DNA of 64,000 nucleotides from Brienomyrus brachyistius (lineage: Eukaryota; Chordata; Actinopteri; Osteoglossiformes; Mormyridae): assembly GCF_023856365.1 (NCBI RefSeq), contig NC_064539.1, positions 13,963,519-14,027,518 on the forward strand. The letters run 5' to 3'. Within the stretch, counting starts at the first letter, position 1; each line of letters opens with the position of its first letter. Shown in pieces: positions 20,811 to 33,600 of this stretch. The translations under genes and the position numbers were made by a program. Below the pieces are notes generated by a model that saw only the letters and a list, made by a program, of their open reading frames with translations, did not search any database and was not told the DNA's origin.

Positions 20811-21303
20811 TACACTACCACTGCACACACTGAGATTTTCTACATTTGTGTATTACTCACTTAATATTTAGTAAAAACAGACATAATATTTACAGTATGT
20901 TCACCACTTGACTGCCTTTATTAGCAAGAAAATGTCTTTGATTCACCACAGTAACTTCCACTAGCAGTTATAACAGCAGAGAACATTTGATGCATTCTTT
21001 CTACAAGGAAGATTAAATACTGCTCTGTTTGATGGGATGAATCAGTTAACTAGTGCATTTAAAGTTAAATGACAATATAGAATTATGCCATCAACACACA
21101 ACCAGTTAATAGGATGTCAGACATGCACTTACATGCTCTTTCCATGTTATTAAGGACACTTGTTTTATTTGACTTATATTTTCATTTATAGTTGTTCACT
21201 CAACTTTCCAGTGCTTAACAATGACAAAAAAATCTGCAGTTCATGAAATAAATGGAAAAGTGGCAAAAGCCTGTGGTGTGCAAAACCTTTAACTGGTAGT
21301 GTA
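20811..21303. mobile_element. Short Tc1/mariner-like element
   Basis: Ends TACACTACCA and TGGTAGTGTA are inverted repeats with TA at both tips; the 0.49-kb interior has no coding frame. Probably a non-autonomous Tc1-type element. Confidence 0.65.
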
Positions 21304-23640
21304 CCATAGTTTATTTACAAAGACTTTATCTTCTATGAAAGTTTAAGATGGGAATTACCAAGAATATCAATCGAGAGGTTTTGAACAAAGTGTCAATTCA
21401 TTTCAAGCTATGCACATTCTTTTCATCCAGCAGAATTTTGGAGAACAATTGCGCTGTTCAATACAGGAAATGTCAGTTGCCAAATATATTATAATGTGGA
21501 AATATCATGCTCATATTGTCAGTATTCCTAATGGAATATTCCCCTCCCCGGTCTGGAACATTGATAATAATGATTGTAGCCTTTTTGAAGGGAATTAAGA
21601 ATACCCAATGAACACACATACAATGTTGTTACAAAGTATTAATTCCCTCCATTTTTTGCTAATCTATAACACTTAATGGTGTCTTATTTCCAATAAATAC
21701 AAAGGACAACCTGGGTAATCGAAGAATCAAGGTGATTTGATTCAAGGTATTTAGAGAGTGTTTTGTACCCCTTTCCCGAATAATTTATTTCAATATCTTT
21801 CTTTCTCTAGTCTTCAGGCAGTTGTTTTGATTGAGGCATGGTATTCTTGAGACTGCTTGCAACTATTGAAAGTGCTCTGATTTTATAAGTGGTCTTATAG
21901 CCCTTATAAACACTGGAATGTTTAGGAATTAAGTCTTCATCATTAGAACCTTGATTTGCCTTTCAGCCATTCCTCAAAATCATAGAGCAGTTCATTTGAA
22001 GAAAAAATGAACATCATAAATATCTCCACCTTAAACATCGCTCTTCATCTGGGCTTCTTAGCTCCAAATGACTGTAATTATGAAAAACAATTCTACTGAT
22101 GATTGTACAAAAACAGACAACAAAGACTGTAATACACTAGACCGGCGTTTATTGAGCAAAGTTTAACAAAATGTCAAGGCCCTGTGTTGCCTCACTAAAC
22201 TCCAGTACCTCTGAAACCTTGCACTGGCTAATTTGTTGAAAGATGGCTATACCAGTACTACTCAACCTAGTCCTTAGGAACCCACAAACAGTTCACTACC
22301 GGGAGCTGGGAGAAATCAAAAACATGAACTATCTGGGGGTCTTCAAGGACCAGGTTGAAAAACACTGGGCTACTTGCCCCACAATTGGAACACTGTGCAA
22401 GTTATCACATCACATTCCTCACATTACAGACACAACCATTCAGGGAATATGAATAGAATCATTAACTGCACCATGAATCCTGCTTTTCAAACAGATTGTA
22501 TGAAAAACAGACATTTATTTTAAGATGTAGGCCTATACTAAATAATTGATTGTATAAATGAAAAACAAGTTGCATCAGTTGATGCTAAGAAAATGTTTAA
22601 TAATAATCTAAATGAATTAAATAAATCGGTCTTTAATTCCCAGACAGCATATTCACCAATAGTTTTGTTTCAAACTAGCTTTTTATGCAAGGAACTCCAC
22701 TCTCTCCTTATCTCTTTTTCCCGTATTTGATAAACCACTCATTAATACTCAAATTTAAAATTAACAAACAAAAACATCTGTATAAATCTATTAGCACTGT
22801 AATTACAGCAAAGAATAGCTATACAAATCAACTTCATTGTTCCTAAGCAAATCAATATATAACAGAGGCCATAGCATTCCAGAATGCTTTCGGTTTTTGG
22901 CAGACCTCCTAAAAATTTTAACTAACTTCTTGATTAGAATAGCCTATTTTCCACCTCCTAATAGCTGACTCTGTTAGCAAATAACATGATATAAAAAAAT
23001 CACCATTTTCTACGCAGACAAAAGCATATCCAAACTGGAATCATTCCCTTTAAACACTAGACCTATCTGCTAGCTATCAGCTGTATACTGCTGTCTGTTT
23101 TCTTTATTACTATTTCTGACTAAAGAAAGTGTGATGTAAGGTTGGGTGTATGAGTCGGGAGATAAATCAGTCTGCAATGGTTGACCATAAACATAAACAT
23201 ATTAGAAAAGGGGAATAAGAAACATTTCAAAGAACTGACAGAGATACTGTACTCAGTAGATGAAAATCAGAATGATGAGATGAAGAAGCAGTGTGAAAAA
23301 GGATATCAAAGTGCCTTGTCATAAACTTTTAAAGACCGTGTCAGGGTACCAAGAGATTAAAAGAAATGACATAGATTCTGGCCTAGCCACAGAACAGTGT
23401 GCATACTCTTTTTCCAGCATGGTTTTGTAAGAGTTCATGGCACTTTGTTAGCATAGCCTACATGTGCTTTGTGGATGTGCCCTAAGGCATACTGTGGGAT
23501 GTTCTGTACAAATATGGAATACTGGGGTTCTGGAACTATTTGGACCCTGTATGAATGTAGTAAAAGTTGTACCTGCATCCTCTGAATGAAAACAAAGTAG
23601 TTTAGAGTAGCTGTTGGCTTCTTGCGAGGAGTGTGTCAGA
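21304..23640. other. Intergenic with a repeat relic
   Basis: A worn repeat at about 22245-22375 (CTCAACCTAGTCCTTAGGAAC, CTGGGGGTCTTCAAGGACCAG, then GTTGAAAAACACTGGGC) resembles common fish short DNA elements. Otherwise AT-rich and unassigned. Confidence 0.4.
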
Positions 23641-25130
23641 GTCAGCATACGTCCGACCCTACCCTTTGAGTCTCTACCCTGTTTGGCCAGCAGGAGTCGC
23701 TGGCCATCCCGCCTTTTTACTCTCTGTCTAACCCTTGCATATTGCCCCTCTTCTCAGATTGCTGCATGGCTCAGGGGGTTGACAGCCACAGAGGCTGTAA
23801 CCCTACAGTGAAAGTCTCACCTTTTTTGCTTATTGATTTTTGTTTTTGGGCGCTTTTACACCGCACCAAGTATGCTACTTTCGGTACTTTCGCTTTTGCA
23901 TTGACTTCCGGTGGAGTACCAGTGCCAAAAGTTCCAGTACCGAAAGTGCCAAACCAGCTAGGGTACATCTTTGGTACTTCCATACTTTGAGGTGGGACTT
24001 GAAACAGCTTCTTTGTTGATTGATTATGCATATAGCCTGCTGCTGAAACAATACAAACACCACCTTGACAACAGTTGCAAACTTAGAAAATAATGATAAA
24101 CAAAGTAAAAATAAAGTGTGATTTGGCCATAAGAACATATTTAACAAAAAGATCTGGATGGCATAACAAGAAATTAAAAAGTATTCGGTTGAATATACCA
24201 ATACAACAGACTTATAGTGTGCGGTCCATGCAATGTGATGTTGTTGCAACAATTATTGGGGTATTTATAAAATAAGTTCATAAGTTTCTCACAAACCCGT
24301 CTTCAAATGATTTAAACGGCCAGGATGAAAATGACTACGATTGTCTCGGATGACGCATGCTGTACTCATGCGGAAGCAGCGGAGGTACTGTAAACCTTGA
24401 ACTGATTTTTACACGTATAAGAATCTATAAAAGGAATAATAATTAAAATTGCAGAGCTTAAGTTTTTTTTTTCTATGACAGAGTAGCAGAGTAAAAAGAT
24501 TTCAGCAAAACTGTAACCCCCCCCCCCCATGCTATAATGTCCATACATAAATTGAAAGTAAGACAAAGTCTTATTTTAATATAACTGAATGGCAATGTAA
24601 GAAGTGGATATGCATGACATGCAATGTTGGTATTAATATTGCACATCATCCAGTCCTATAATATACAACAGCCGTTTTTTGAATTCAGTACAAAATACCC
24701 ACGGTGTGATGTCATGTGGTGCCGGTACCAGTTTTTATGCCAGTGGAAAACCAGCACTTTGAAGTACCATACTTTTGGTACATTCTCAAAATACCAAAAC
24801 TTTAGTACCAGGTGCGGTGGAAAAATGCCCTTTGTTATTGGTTCTTTGCTTCCCTGTCTTGGTTTGCCCTGCTTGTGTGCTGTTTGATTTCGATTTTTTT
24901 TCCTCTTACTCTTTCCTAGTGTAGTCAGCCCTCTGTTATGTTCCCTAGTTTCGAGTGCTTCCCTGACTTCCCTGACTACTGTGTGGTGAGCATACCGGTG
25001 CAGAACGGCTGCTGTCTCATCATCCAGGTGGGTTCTACACAGTGGTAATGATAGAAGTGGCTCCCTATTGCATCTCTGAAGCACTTTGGGTGTATTGAAA
25101 AAGCACTGTATAAATGCAACATTCATTTCT
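23641..25130. repeat. C/T-rich repeat split by the 23848 element
   Basis: Sequence on both sides of the inverted-repeat element (23641-23847 and 24831-25000) has the same C/T-rich character as the repeats at 1949 and 4598. The right part ends with GAAGCACTTTGGGTGTATTG and AAAGCACTGTATAAATGCAA, a typical tail of fish interspersed repeats. Confidence 0.45.
23848..24830. mobile_element. 0.98-kb terminal-inverted-repeat DNA element
   Basis: Left end GGGCGCTTTTACACCGCACC pairs with the inverted right end GGGCATTTTTCCACCGCACC. Subterminal GGTACYAA-type motifs recur on both sides (for example CGGTACTTTCG, TACCAGTGCC and GGTACCAG). No intact transposase. hAT or PIF/Harbinger origin could not be decided because the target duplication is unclear. 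Confidence 0.7.
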
Positions 25131-26930
25131 ACTGTATATTTTATATTAATAGTTTATATTAACTGTATGCTGTAACATAAGCATATCCATCCACTCTCAT
25201 ACCTTCTCATTCGGTATGAGCAGAGGCACCCAGGATTCTGTTTGAGGAGACCATCCAGAGGACATCCTAAATGGCATAGCAGTTCAACAAAGAGCACAAA
25301 CTAAAATAATATGCAGTTTAGAGAAACCAGTTCACTCAACTACATGTGTTGAGACTGGAGGAGAAAGCAGAATATCTGGAGAACTCACACAAGCAAAACC
25401 TTCCTAATTTTCTTCATAGAGATTGCAGGATTAAATTTGTAGTATAAAATGAGACATTTTTGTAGCAATTTCGCCCCCCTGTGGCACAAAACAAAAATAA
25501 ATACAGCTGAAGACCACTCATGTTTAGGCAGCGCCCACAAGGGGCCTGGAGACATTCCCAGGCAGCGCAGGGCATAAGACAGGGACAAAACCCAGATATG
25601 ATGTCATCAGTCCATCATAGGGTATACCCACACATACACACACAGTCACTGTATTCATTTCCTTATGGGAACTATCCATTCATTTCTATGGGCATAACCA
25701 TAATTTCAACTATGACAACCTGTTTTTTTTTTTTTTTAATGCATTCACACATTTTTATAAATTTGAGTTTTCCCCATTTGGTCTACACAATGTAATATAT
25801 ACATGGCCACACACACCTAATTCATATATTCCTGTCACTGTGGTGACTCCATTAATTTTTACGGACGCAACCCATATCCCAATCCCAGTCTGAACTGCCA
25901 CGCAGGAAGTGTTTTGAGTACAGCACTCCTACAATAAGCGTATTAAAAATGCTGTTTTTCAGACATAGGAATTCACTGTAAATGAAGAAGTAATTACTTA
26001 CTAAGAGAGCTTAAACAGATTAGATTTAACACAAGTGTGAATGATTACAGACCAGAAATTACAGTCTGGAAGCAGGTGTGGCCAGTGATGACTATGACAA
26101 AAGCATCCATGTGCTTAAGGTGCTGAAGGTGTCCGTCATGCTGTATTCATTCCCCGGAAAGTGGCTCCAGTTATAAACAAATCAGGACATTATACTGTAT
26201 AAATTTCCATATTAACACATTTGGTTTTATTCAGGGTTGCTGTTCACCTTTTTAAACTACTCAGTGTGATGGATAACCACAAAACATGTTTACTAATCTA
26301 TTAATTGTTTCCATAAATCTCTGTATTATATGTAAAATCATATAAAAATTTAAAACATAAAGGCAATATCACAATGTCTGTTGAGTATATTTCTATAATA
26401 TCTAAAAATACACTGCCATCACTTACTAACAGTGAAACTAATTAATAAAATTTTGAAAATGCCACCGGTAAATTAATTGAACAGAAAGATTCTTACGTGT
26501 GTAATTAATTAACCTGGCCTTTCTTACAGTGAAGGCTGGGTTCCATTTCAGCTGACTGGGATTTTTGCAGGCATTAGCAAGATTATTCATAGTCCAAAGA
26601 CAGTCTCAGTAGACATATGCTTTATGTTCAATTAATAATTATTTCAGTACAGCTTAACATTTGGTTTTTATGGTAGGCTTAACTGTATTATGTGATTTCT
26701 TTTTATTTACTGCTTATACACATCCATTTAGACTTCTCACTGAAATGTTAATACTAAATTCATATGCCATGCTTTCATTATATATTCAGCAATAACCTCA
26801 GAACAACTTGTGTTTCCATTGATACACTCTACCAAAAAGTGTATTTAAAATGATCGATACATATGATCCGTATTTGCATCACGAATCATAGAGCTGCATC
26901 TCGGGAGCAGGTTTTTTTTTAACCCCCTCC
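25131..26930. other. Intergenic upstream of rufy3
   Basis: Contains a small fragment of the ATCCATCC-type family at 25535-25625 (GGCAGCGCAGGGCATAAGAC, AGTCCATCATAGGG). Otherwise AT-rich with no gene seen. Confidence 0.4.
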
Positions 26931-27449
26931 CCAACCCGTCCACCCCACCCCACCCCACCCATCTGCTGTCTGGTCACGTGATGCCTGAGCCTCAGCACAG
27001 CTCATTAGACGGCCATCTTGGTTTACACCCAGTGCAGTACGCGCAGCCAATCCAATTATTACGAAGCAGATTGAGTAGGGGAGTGGAAGACCGTGATTTC
27101 ACCAGCATCACCCGTTCACGCTGCTTCTGAGATCCTCTGACTGAACACTTCGGCAGCAGCTGATGTGGAAAATAGCGGAGACTTTACTGTAGAGACGGTG
27201 ACTTTAGCCCTCACTTGTCTGTGGGGGAGAAAAGCCGGAGGAGGCAAGGGAACAGAAACGAACAACATCCTTTTTGTGCTTCTGCGTTATTGGGGGTGGG
27301 CTGCTCTCAGTCTTCCTGTTGTTTTCTTTCCGCTGTTTCCTAGCGGAGACCGGCAGAGCTGTAGTGGGAAAATTCTTTGTTTTTTTCCTTACCTGTTCCT
27401 GTCCTGGAGGAGAGCTGTTTTTGTGCTGTGGTACCAAAGCTGAGTCATC
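26930..27449 (+). promoter_or_regulatory. rufy3: rufy3 promoter and 5' UTR
   Basis: A GC- and CpG-richer block without a TATA box. It holds repeated CACCC boxes (26939-26960), an E-box of CLEAR type GTCACGTGAT (26973-26982), a YY1-like GCCATCTT (27012-27019) and a CCAAT box (27047-27051). The 5' UTR is G/C-rich up to the ATG at 27450. Confidence 0.55.
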
Positions 27450-27627
27450 ATGTCTGATCTGACACCTCAGAGTGATGCCCCCACCCCCACCACTGACAAA
27501 ATCACACAGGCGGCAAGGGAGACAATTTACCTTTGCAACTTTCGAGTCTCCGTGGACGGGGAATGGCTTTGTCTGCGTGAGCTCAACGACATCTCCCTCA
27601 CCCCAGACCCGGAGCCGGCCCATGAGG
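27450..27627 (+). CDS. rufy3: rufy3 coding exon 1
   Basis: Encodes residues 1-59 ([20 protein letters not shown], then [14 protein letters not shown]). Donor GGTAAGT, phase 1. It is the conserved N-terminal leader before the RUN domain. Confidence 0.97.
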
Positions 27628-30600
27628 GTAAGTCTGTGCGCAGTACCTGGGTGCTGCTTCGGGGAGAAACGGGTGAGGCCGCTTGGCTGGACGTTTCATC
27701 AGTGAGAGGATGGCAGCATCTAGTGTCATTTAATGCGCGTCAGTGTTTGAAAACGCGAAGTCATAATTCCCATTCGAGCATCAGACAGACGTGGTTATTT
27801 GCAGAAGATGAGGAAAAGTCGTAATTCTGATGCGCCACAGCATATTAGCATGTTTTACAGATGCGGGCACAGAGTTTGCAAGTCACACTGAACAAAATGG
27901 TTGTTTGGTTAGACAATAATGTTTCGTAATGTTCTTTCGGGGAGGTTTAAATTTCAGACCTGTTCATTTTAGCATACATTCAGCTCTTAATGTGTAAATG
28001 TCACTCTGTTTGGATATTTTTCGTACATTTTTCTAAAGAAATTCTAAAGAACGACACAATACTGAACTTTCCTGATTGTTGGCACAACATAATTTGGTTC
28101 CCAAAGCCGTTTGTTTGAGCTTTCGAGGGGGAAGAAATCAATATAATTTAAATTCAGAAAATTCAATTGAGAATTTCTGTTGAATTGATTTTGCTTGGTG
28201 TTATGGTTAACTGTGTTCATTTTTTTTATATTACACATCCAAACTGTAACATGCAGGCTCCGTTTTATGTGTTTGATTTTATTTTTAAATAGTCAAAATT
28301 TTTGTATAAAATGTATGTATAGTTATTGAGATTATCTACATTATTGCAGGAAACTATGTGGGAACAGTTTGGCGATGGCCCCTTCCTGTTAATTAAAACA
28401 AGATATAATTCGTTATGATTTGGATGTATCACCTGGAATTATAAGCATAATTCTACATTACTGGGGAGCCCCAAGAGAAGTACAAAATGCAAATATGTAA
28501 ATGAATAGCCCACAGCATTGCACGATTTAGTACTACAAATCTGCGTTTAACTTATTGCTATGTTCAGTTTTTTTTTAGTTTGCATATATTAAAATTGCAT
28601 AACATAATGTTTATGTTTTGATGCTAATTCAATCAGAACTATAAAAATGACAACAACTTTATTCTTAAGGTTTATGAAGTTGTCACATCAACATTATTAG
28701 TTAAAATGATGTGAATGATACCCGTACTTAGGAGCAAGTGGCAGGAGGTGTCTGCCTGTAACGTGATCTTTGTAAGCCATACTTTTTTTCTTTTACGTCA
28801 TACTGAAGAAAGTAGAAATAGATGGAATTCCATTTCTAAAAAAAAAAATCAGAAAATCTTGTCGTGAGGCTGAAATACACCCAGCTCCCTTGTTATTCTG
28901 CACAGTCAGAAATGTCTCCCATTGTCATGTAAAGCACTCATTTTACATCTAAAGTTGTTTTGTTAACAGCCATTTACTGTAGAAATATTTATGAAGAGCA
29001 TTTATCTGATTTATTTAAATGTGCCCAGCCCTCTTAATGGACAAGAGAAATTTCAACTAACTTTGCATTTTCCAGTGCATATTCACTTAAAAGAGGATTT
29101 TTCTTCAGCCTGCTTAAGGCAGAAATTATTAGTGTTGCATTTGCAGTACTGATTACTAAAATAGTACTACTTATTTAGTGTCTCTAAATGTCTGTTGTAC
29201 TTCAGGATATCCATACTTAACACTATGAAGTACATTTCAATAATGATAAATACAAATCAATTTGATAAATTCAGAGTGGTTTTTTATGACTTTTTATTGC
29301 CTTATTTTCCTGTAAATACAACTTTTAAATATGTTGTATGTTAATTGTTTATATTTAATATATTGTTTTAATCTCAGTACCAGAGCATTAACGAACCCAA
29401 AAGTCTGATAAATGCATTTGTATAATAATTAAGTATTTGGTGGAAATGGTTCATCTGAACATACTGCTCCTCTCTCCTTCAATAAGTAAAATTAAATATA
29501 CTAAGGTCCAGATTTGTACTTTTTTACTTTTGTGATATCCTGCCACTTGCCTGAAAATAAGAATCCACTATACGATGCATTACAAGTTGTTTCACCTTGT
29601 ATCTATTTGATATTCTGACTATATGGTGTAGTATCAAAAAAAATATTGGAAAAAAATGGATTTCGATCAGTATTTTTATTGTTGTGTAGATGAAGTATAC
29701 TAGATATCATTTATTTTTGTAGGATCTGTTTGATGGCTATACTGTATGACGTGATGTGGATAAAAGGACTTTTTTGTGTGTGTTGTGTTTTTCAGAAATA
29801 TATGTGTATCTTAGACAGTTTTAGATAAAATCTAATCACACTGAACATTATCTGAAAAACAATTCCTCATGATCCATCCATCTTCCTACTGTGTATCCTG
29901 TACTGGGGTAATGTAAATAGTGAATGTGAATTTAAAATTATTTAAACTCAACTGTTGCACTCTGACAGTGCAGTGGGTATCCCTCATGTAACTGGAACAC
30001 AGAAACTGAATCCCCAACCTGCCTTCCAGACAAACATTGGATGTTTTTCTTAACTTTAACTTTATATTATTGATCTTCCTTTGCAGTATTATCACAATAT
30101 TGTCCTTATATTAATTTCAAACTGAAAAGCATGCAGATTTAAAGAAAAGTTATAAACAGGACCACAATATGTATTATCTGTTTTGCCTATACACAACTTT
30201 ATTGACGTAAAATCTTTTCAGATCTACATTTCTGATGATAGTAGAGGTCAGAATGACTTCAAATGGTATCTAATTTGCATCCATTTGCAAGAAAATCAAA
30301 CTGCTATCATGCAATAACAGATTTATAGAATGCTTTGTACAGACATTTGTATTCATTTTAGATTTCTCTTAGAGATTTTCAAGATGTAGGAGTGCTAATT
30401 GATAGACAGAAATAGGACTAGGCAATATCATATTGATATTATATAACACATGTGCAATAATCACTAGGACTTCAGATCAAACAGGAAGCATTTGGCCGGT
30501 CGCCAGCTTTTCGATACTATATGAATATTTATTTATGCCCAATATTTGGTAAGTAGATTAATAGTACAGTTAAAATATGAATGACATGTGTTTTGTGACA

Positions 30601-33600
30601 TCTAAAACTCAGTAATCTTTATTAAATTTGATTAGCGGAGCACACCCCATCATGCTGTTTTGGTATACTATGTTTGGTATACTATAGTGTGATTTGCACT
30701 GAAGTGTAAGTGAAGAAAGGAACAGCTAAGCAGCCAAGACATGTTTCAAAAGAGGAGATCTTGTGGCTAAACAAGGTAAAAAGACGTCTGGTGTGGTGGT
30801 ACTTTTTGGAGTCTGACACATTAATTAAACATAAGGATATGCCGAATTTACTAACTTTTGGGCTTCGTAAAATGCCTCATTAATATTGTAGTCATACTAT
30901 TAATCTTCTTAACAAATTGTGAGCATAAATAAATGTCCGTATAATACCGAACCGCTGGCATTTGGCCAAATGTTTTGCCTCTCATCTGAAGCCCTGGTGA
31001 TTATTGCGACTGCGCGATATAATATTGATATGATATCACCCAGCCCTAGGCCCAAATTATGTTAACAATACATGTTTTACACATTTTAGTCTTCAGTTGT
31101 TTAATGTTATTTTCAATTTACATAAAATGGCTGCCTGCTTTATTTTTTTTAAAGGAATATTTTAGAAATTTGTAATTGCAGTGTAAATGATTATTTTTGC
31201 TTGTATCCTGATTTGTAAATTTAATTTGAAGGAAATACCAAAGCAGTCAGCATTCCACTCAATCTCCTCCAGTAGAGCCTTGATATATTTAAAGTTGTTT
31301 TTATAAGAACTTCCAATTTCATTCTACCTGTTTCTTTGCTCTTGGGCCCCCAGTACCCACCACAAGGCAGATTATCTGATTAATAATTAGATCTGGAAGT
31401 GGTTTCATGCCTTGCTTCTCATGCTCTTCTGCCTTCATCCATGCTTTCCTGAGTACCAGTGTGCTGCAGAATCTCCTTTTGTCTTCTCCCACTTTTTCTG
31501 GGGATGCTTTTCTGGGGTATTGTTTTCCCAATTCTTTCCCTACACAGTTCATAAATAATCTCAGTGTTTGTAAGTGAACGAAGATGATGGCCATTTAAAC
31601 TGAGGCACCTTAAACCCAACAAGTTTTCCGGCTAAGCAAAAAATCTTGCTTTTTCATATGGGTCCATGGTATTGCTACTTTTGTGGCAAATGGAACGCAT
31701 CCGACTCGGTTTTTCTGAGTTTTTAGCGAATGTGACGTAATCTCGGAATCCGAAAATCGGATTCCAAGGCAAATGGAACGCCCCATAACAGACCTCTTGA
31801 GGGTTATCTTCCTGTTGTAGTTCTTTTTGCATTTCCTACTACCTGTCTGAAATGCTGGATACAGTAGGGCTTTGGTGCTCAGGCCAGGTCTAAATCCACC
31901 TAGTTTGACTTGCTATTGCAGTGCATGGTTACTTTTGGTCATTCCCACTTGACTTGGCCTTGTCTTAAAGGATTTGCAGGGTCCTATGAGTCGTAACCTT
32001 TGTCCTCCCACACATTTATTCCCTGAGGATTCTTTGCTCTTTCGGTCATGCCACGTGGTTATTTCCATATAATTGATCCTGTTTAGTTCATTTCTCATTC
32101 CACCTCTCATGGGACCTTTGAGCTGTCTTCCTGTCTTAGTGCTTGTAGTTTTTAAGGAGATGTCCTTATAATGAGAACCTGTGGGTAGGGTAATTGACCC
32201 ACACAACCCTAGCACACCCTAAGGCCTGCTGTCAGTCAGTCATTCCTGACAATGCTCCAGTTTTCGCAGTGATCAATGCTTGTTGAGACATAGTAGTTGG
32301 CTATAGAAGTAGATGTTAACCTGCAGGACATTACTGCCATTTGCATCTTCCCCAAAGTGTCTTTAATAGGATTTGTATTGCCAAAACTTTCATTTATGAA
32401 CCCAGGAATGCTAATGAAATATATGATACCAAGTTAGCATCGGTAGTACAATACCAGTCTAGACTAGGCTATCAAACCCAACACTCTATAGCAACAGTGC
32501 TCAACAAATAAACACCACAGAATTTTAGGCTCTCGGTGATGCTCAGATTAGCTGTACTAGTTGAACATGATATTAGATTTAAAAAAAAGCTTTACCCTTG
32601 CAGCCAGAATTGACTTATGTATACTTTACAGACAGTGACAAACTGGGCAGTCATTGACTTGAGCACTGTTCTCCTAATAGGGTGTTGGTTGGTTCAGTGT
32701 ATCCCTGGGATGCTTCTTTTTTCCGTCTCATTGATAGGCCTTCTACATCTCCAGAATGCTCAACAGTGCCCCCTGGCATCCCAGGAGAACCCCCCTCCAA
32801 ACACACTTAAATTTACAGTATATACCAGAATCAATTTACTTGGTATACATTCAAATAAATTCACCAAACAATCTTGTGCTATTCAGTTTCCCATGATTGT
32901 TAAAATTTCTAAGTCAGCTTTGTTGCTAATCTTCTAATACTTTTCTGGAGATCATTTTGGTTTTCTGTCTTTTTTTAGTGACCTTTAGTGTGGTAATGCA
33001 ATACTACCACCAACTGGACTAGAGTGGAACTTACTATGGGCTAAAAGGTGCCTTGCCAGAGAAGCACAGTAATTAACCCAGACAATTTCTTGTGACATGT
33101 GACATTATCGATACTACATTGTTGGTGGTTTTGGTAACTATGTCTAAATTTATTTTATCTCGTTTTGCTATATGGTATATAATTATTCATTTGTTCAGGT
33201 GGATGAGAACATTCTGTTCTTCTCTCCCATCTCTGTAGAGTGATGTCTCCTTTTAACTGGATTACTACCTTGCTGTGGGTGGAATTATGCAAATGGTGTG
33301 TCGTGTTGCTCATTGAAGCTCACAGCCTACAGATTTAATAGAAGGGGATGACTGATAACCCTCACATTACACGAGCTTCATGCTTTTCTTGAAATGGCTT
33401 TAAGATGGTAATTATGGGTGGATTTTTTTTTTAACAAAATTTGTTAATAATAATGTAGACCTACTAAGGAGTCTGAACCTTTTGGCAAACACCCTCACTC
33501 TACATGTAGCATTGGTGATTTTTTTGTTGCATTTATCTTCAAGCCATAATATGCATGATCTTTTGTGCTCTCCCCTCCTTTTCGTTTTTCTACGCAAAGA

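Noticed and set aside
27204..27623. 139-codon minus-strand frame over rufy3 exon 1
   Set aside because: It is antisense to a well-supported conserved coding exon and its GC-rich leader.
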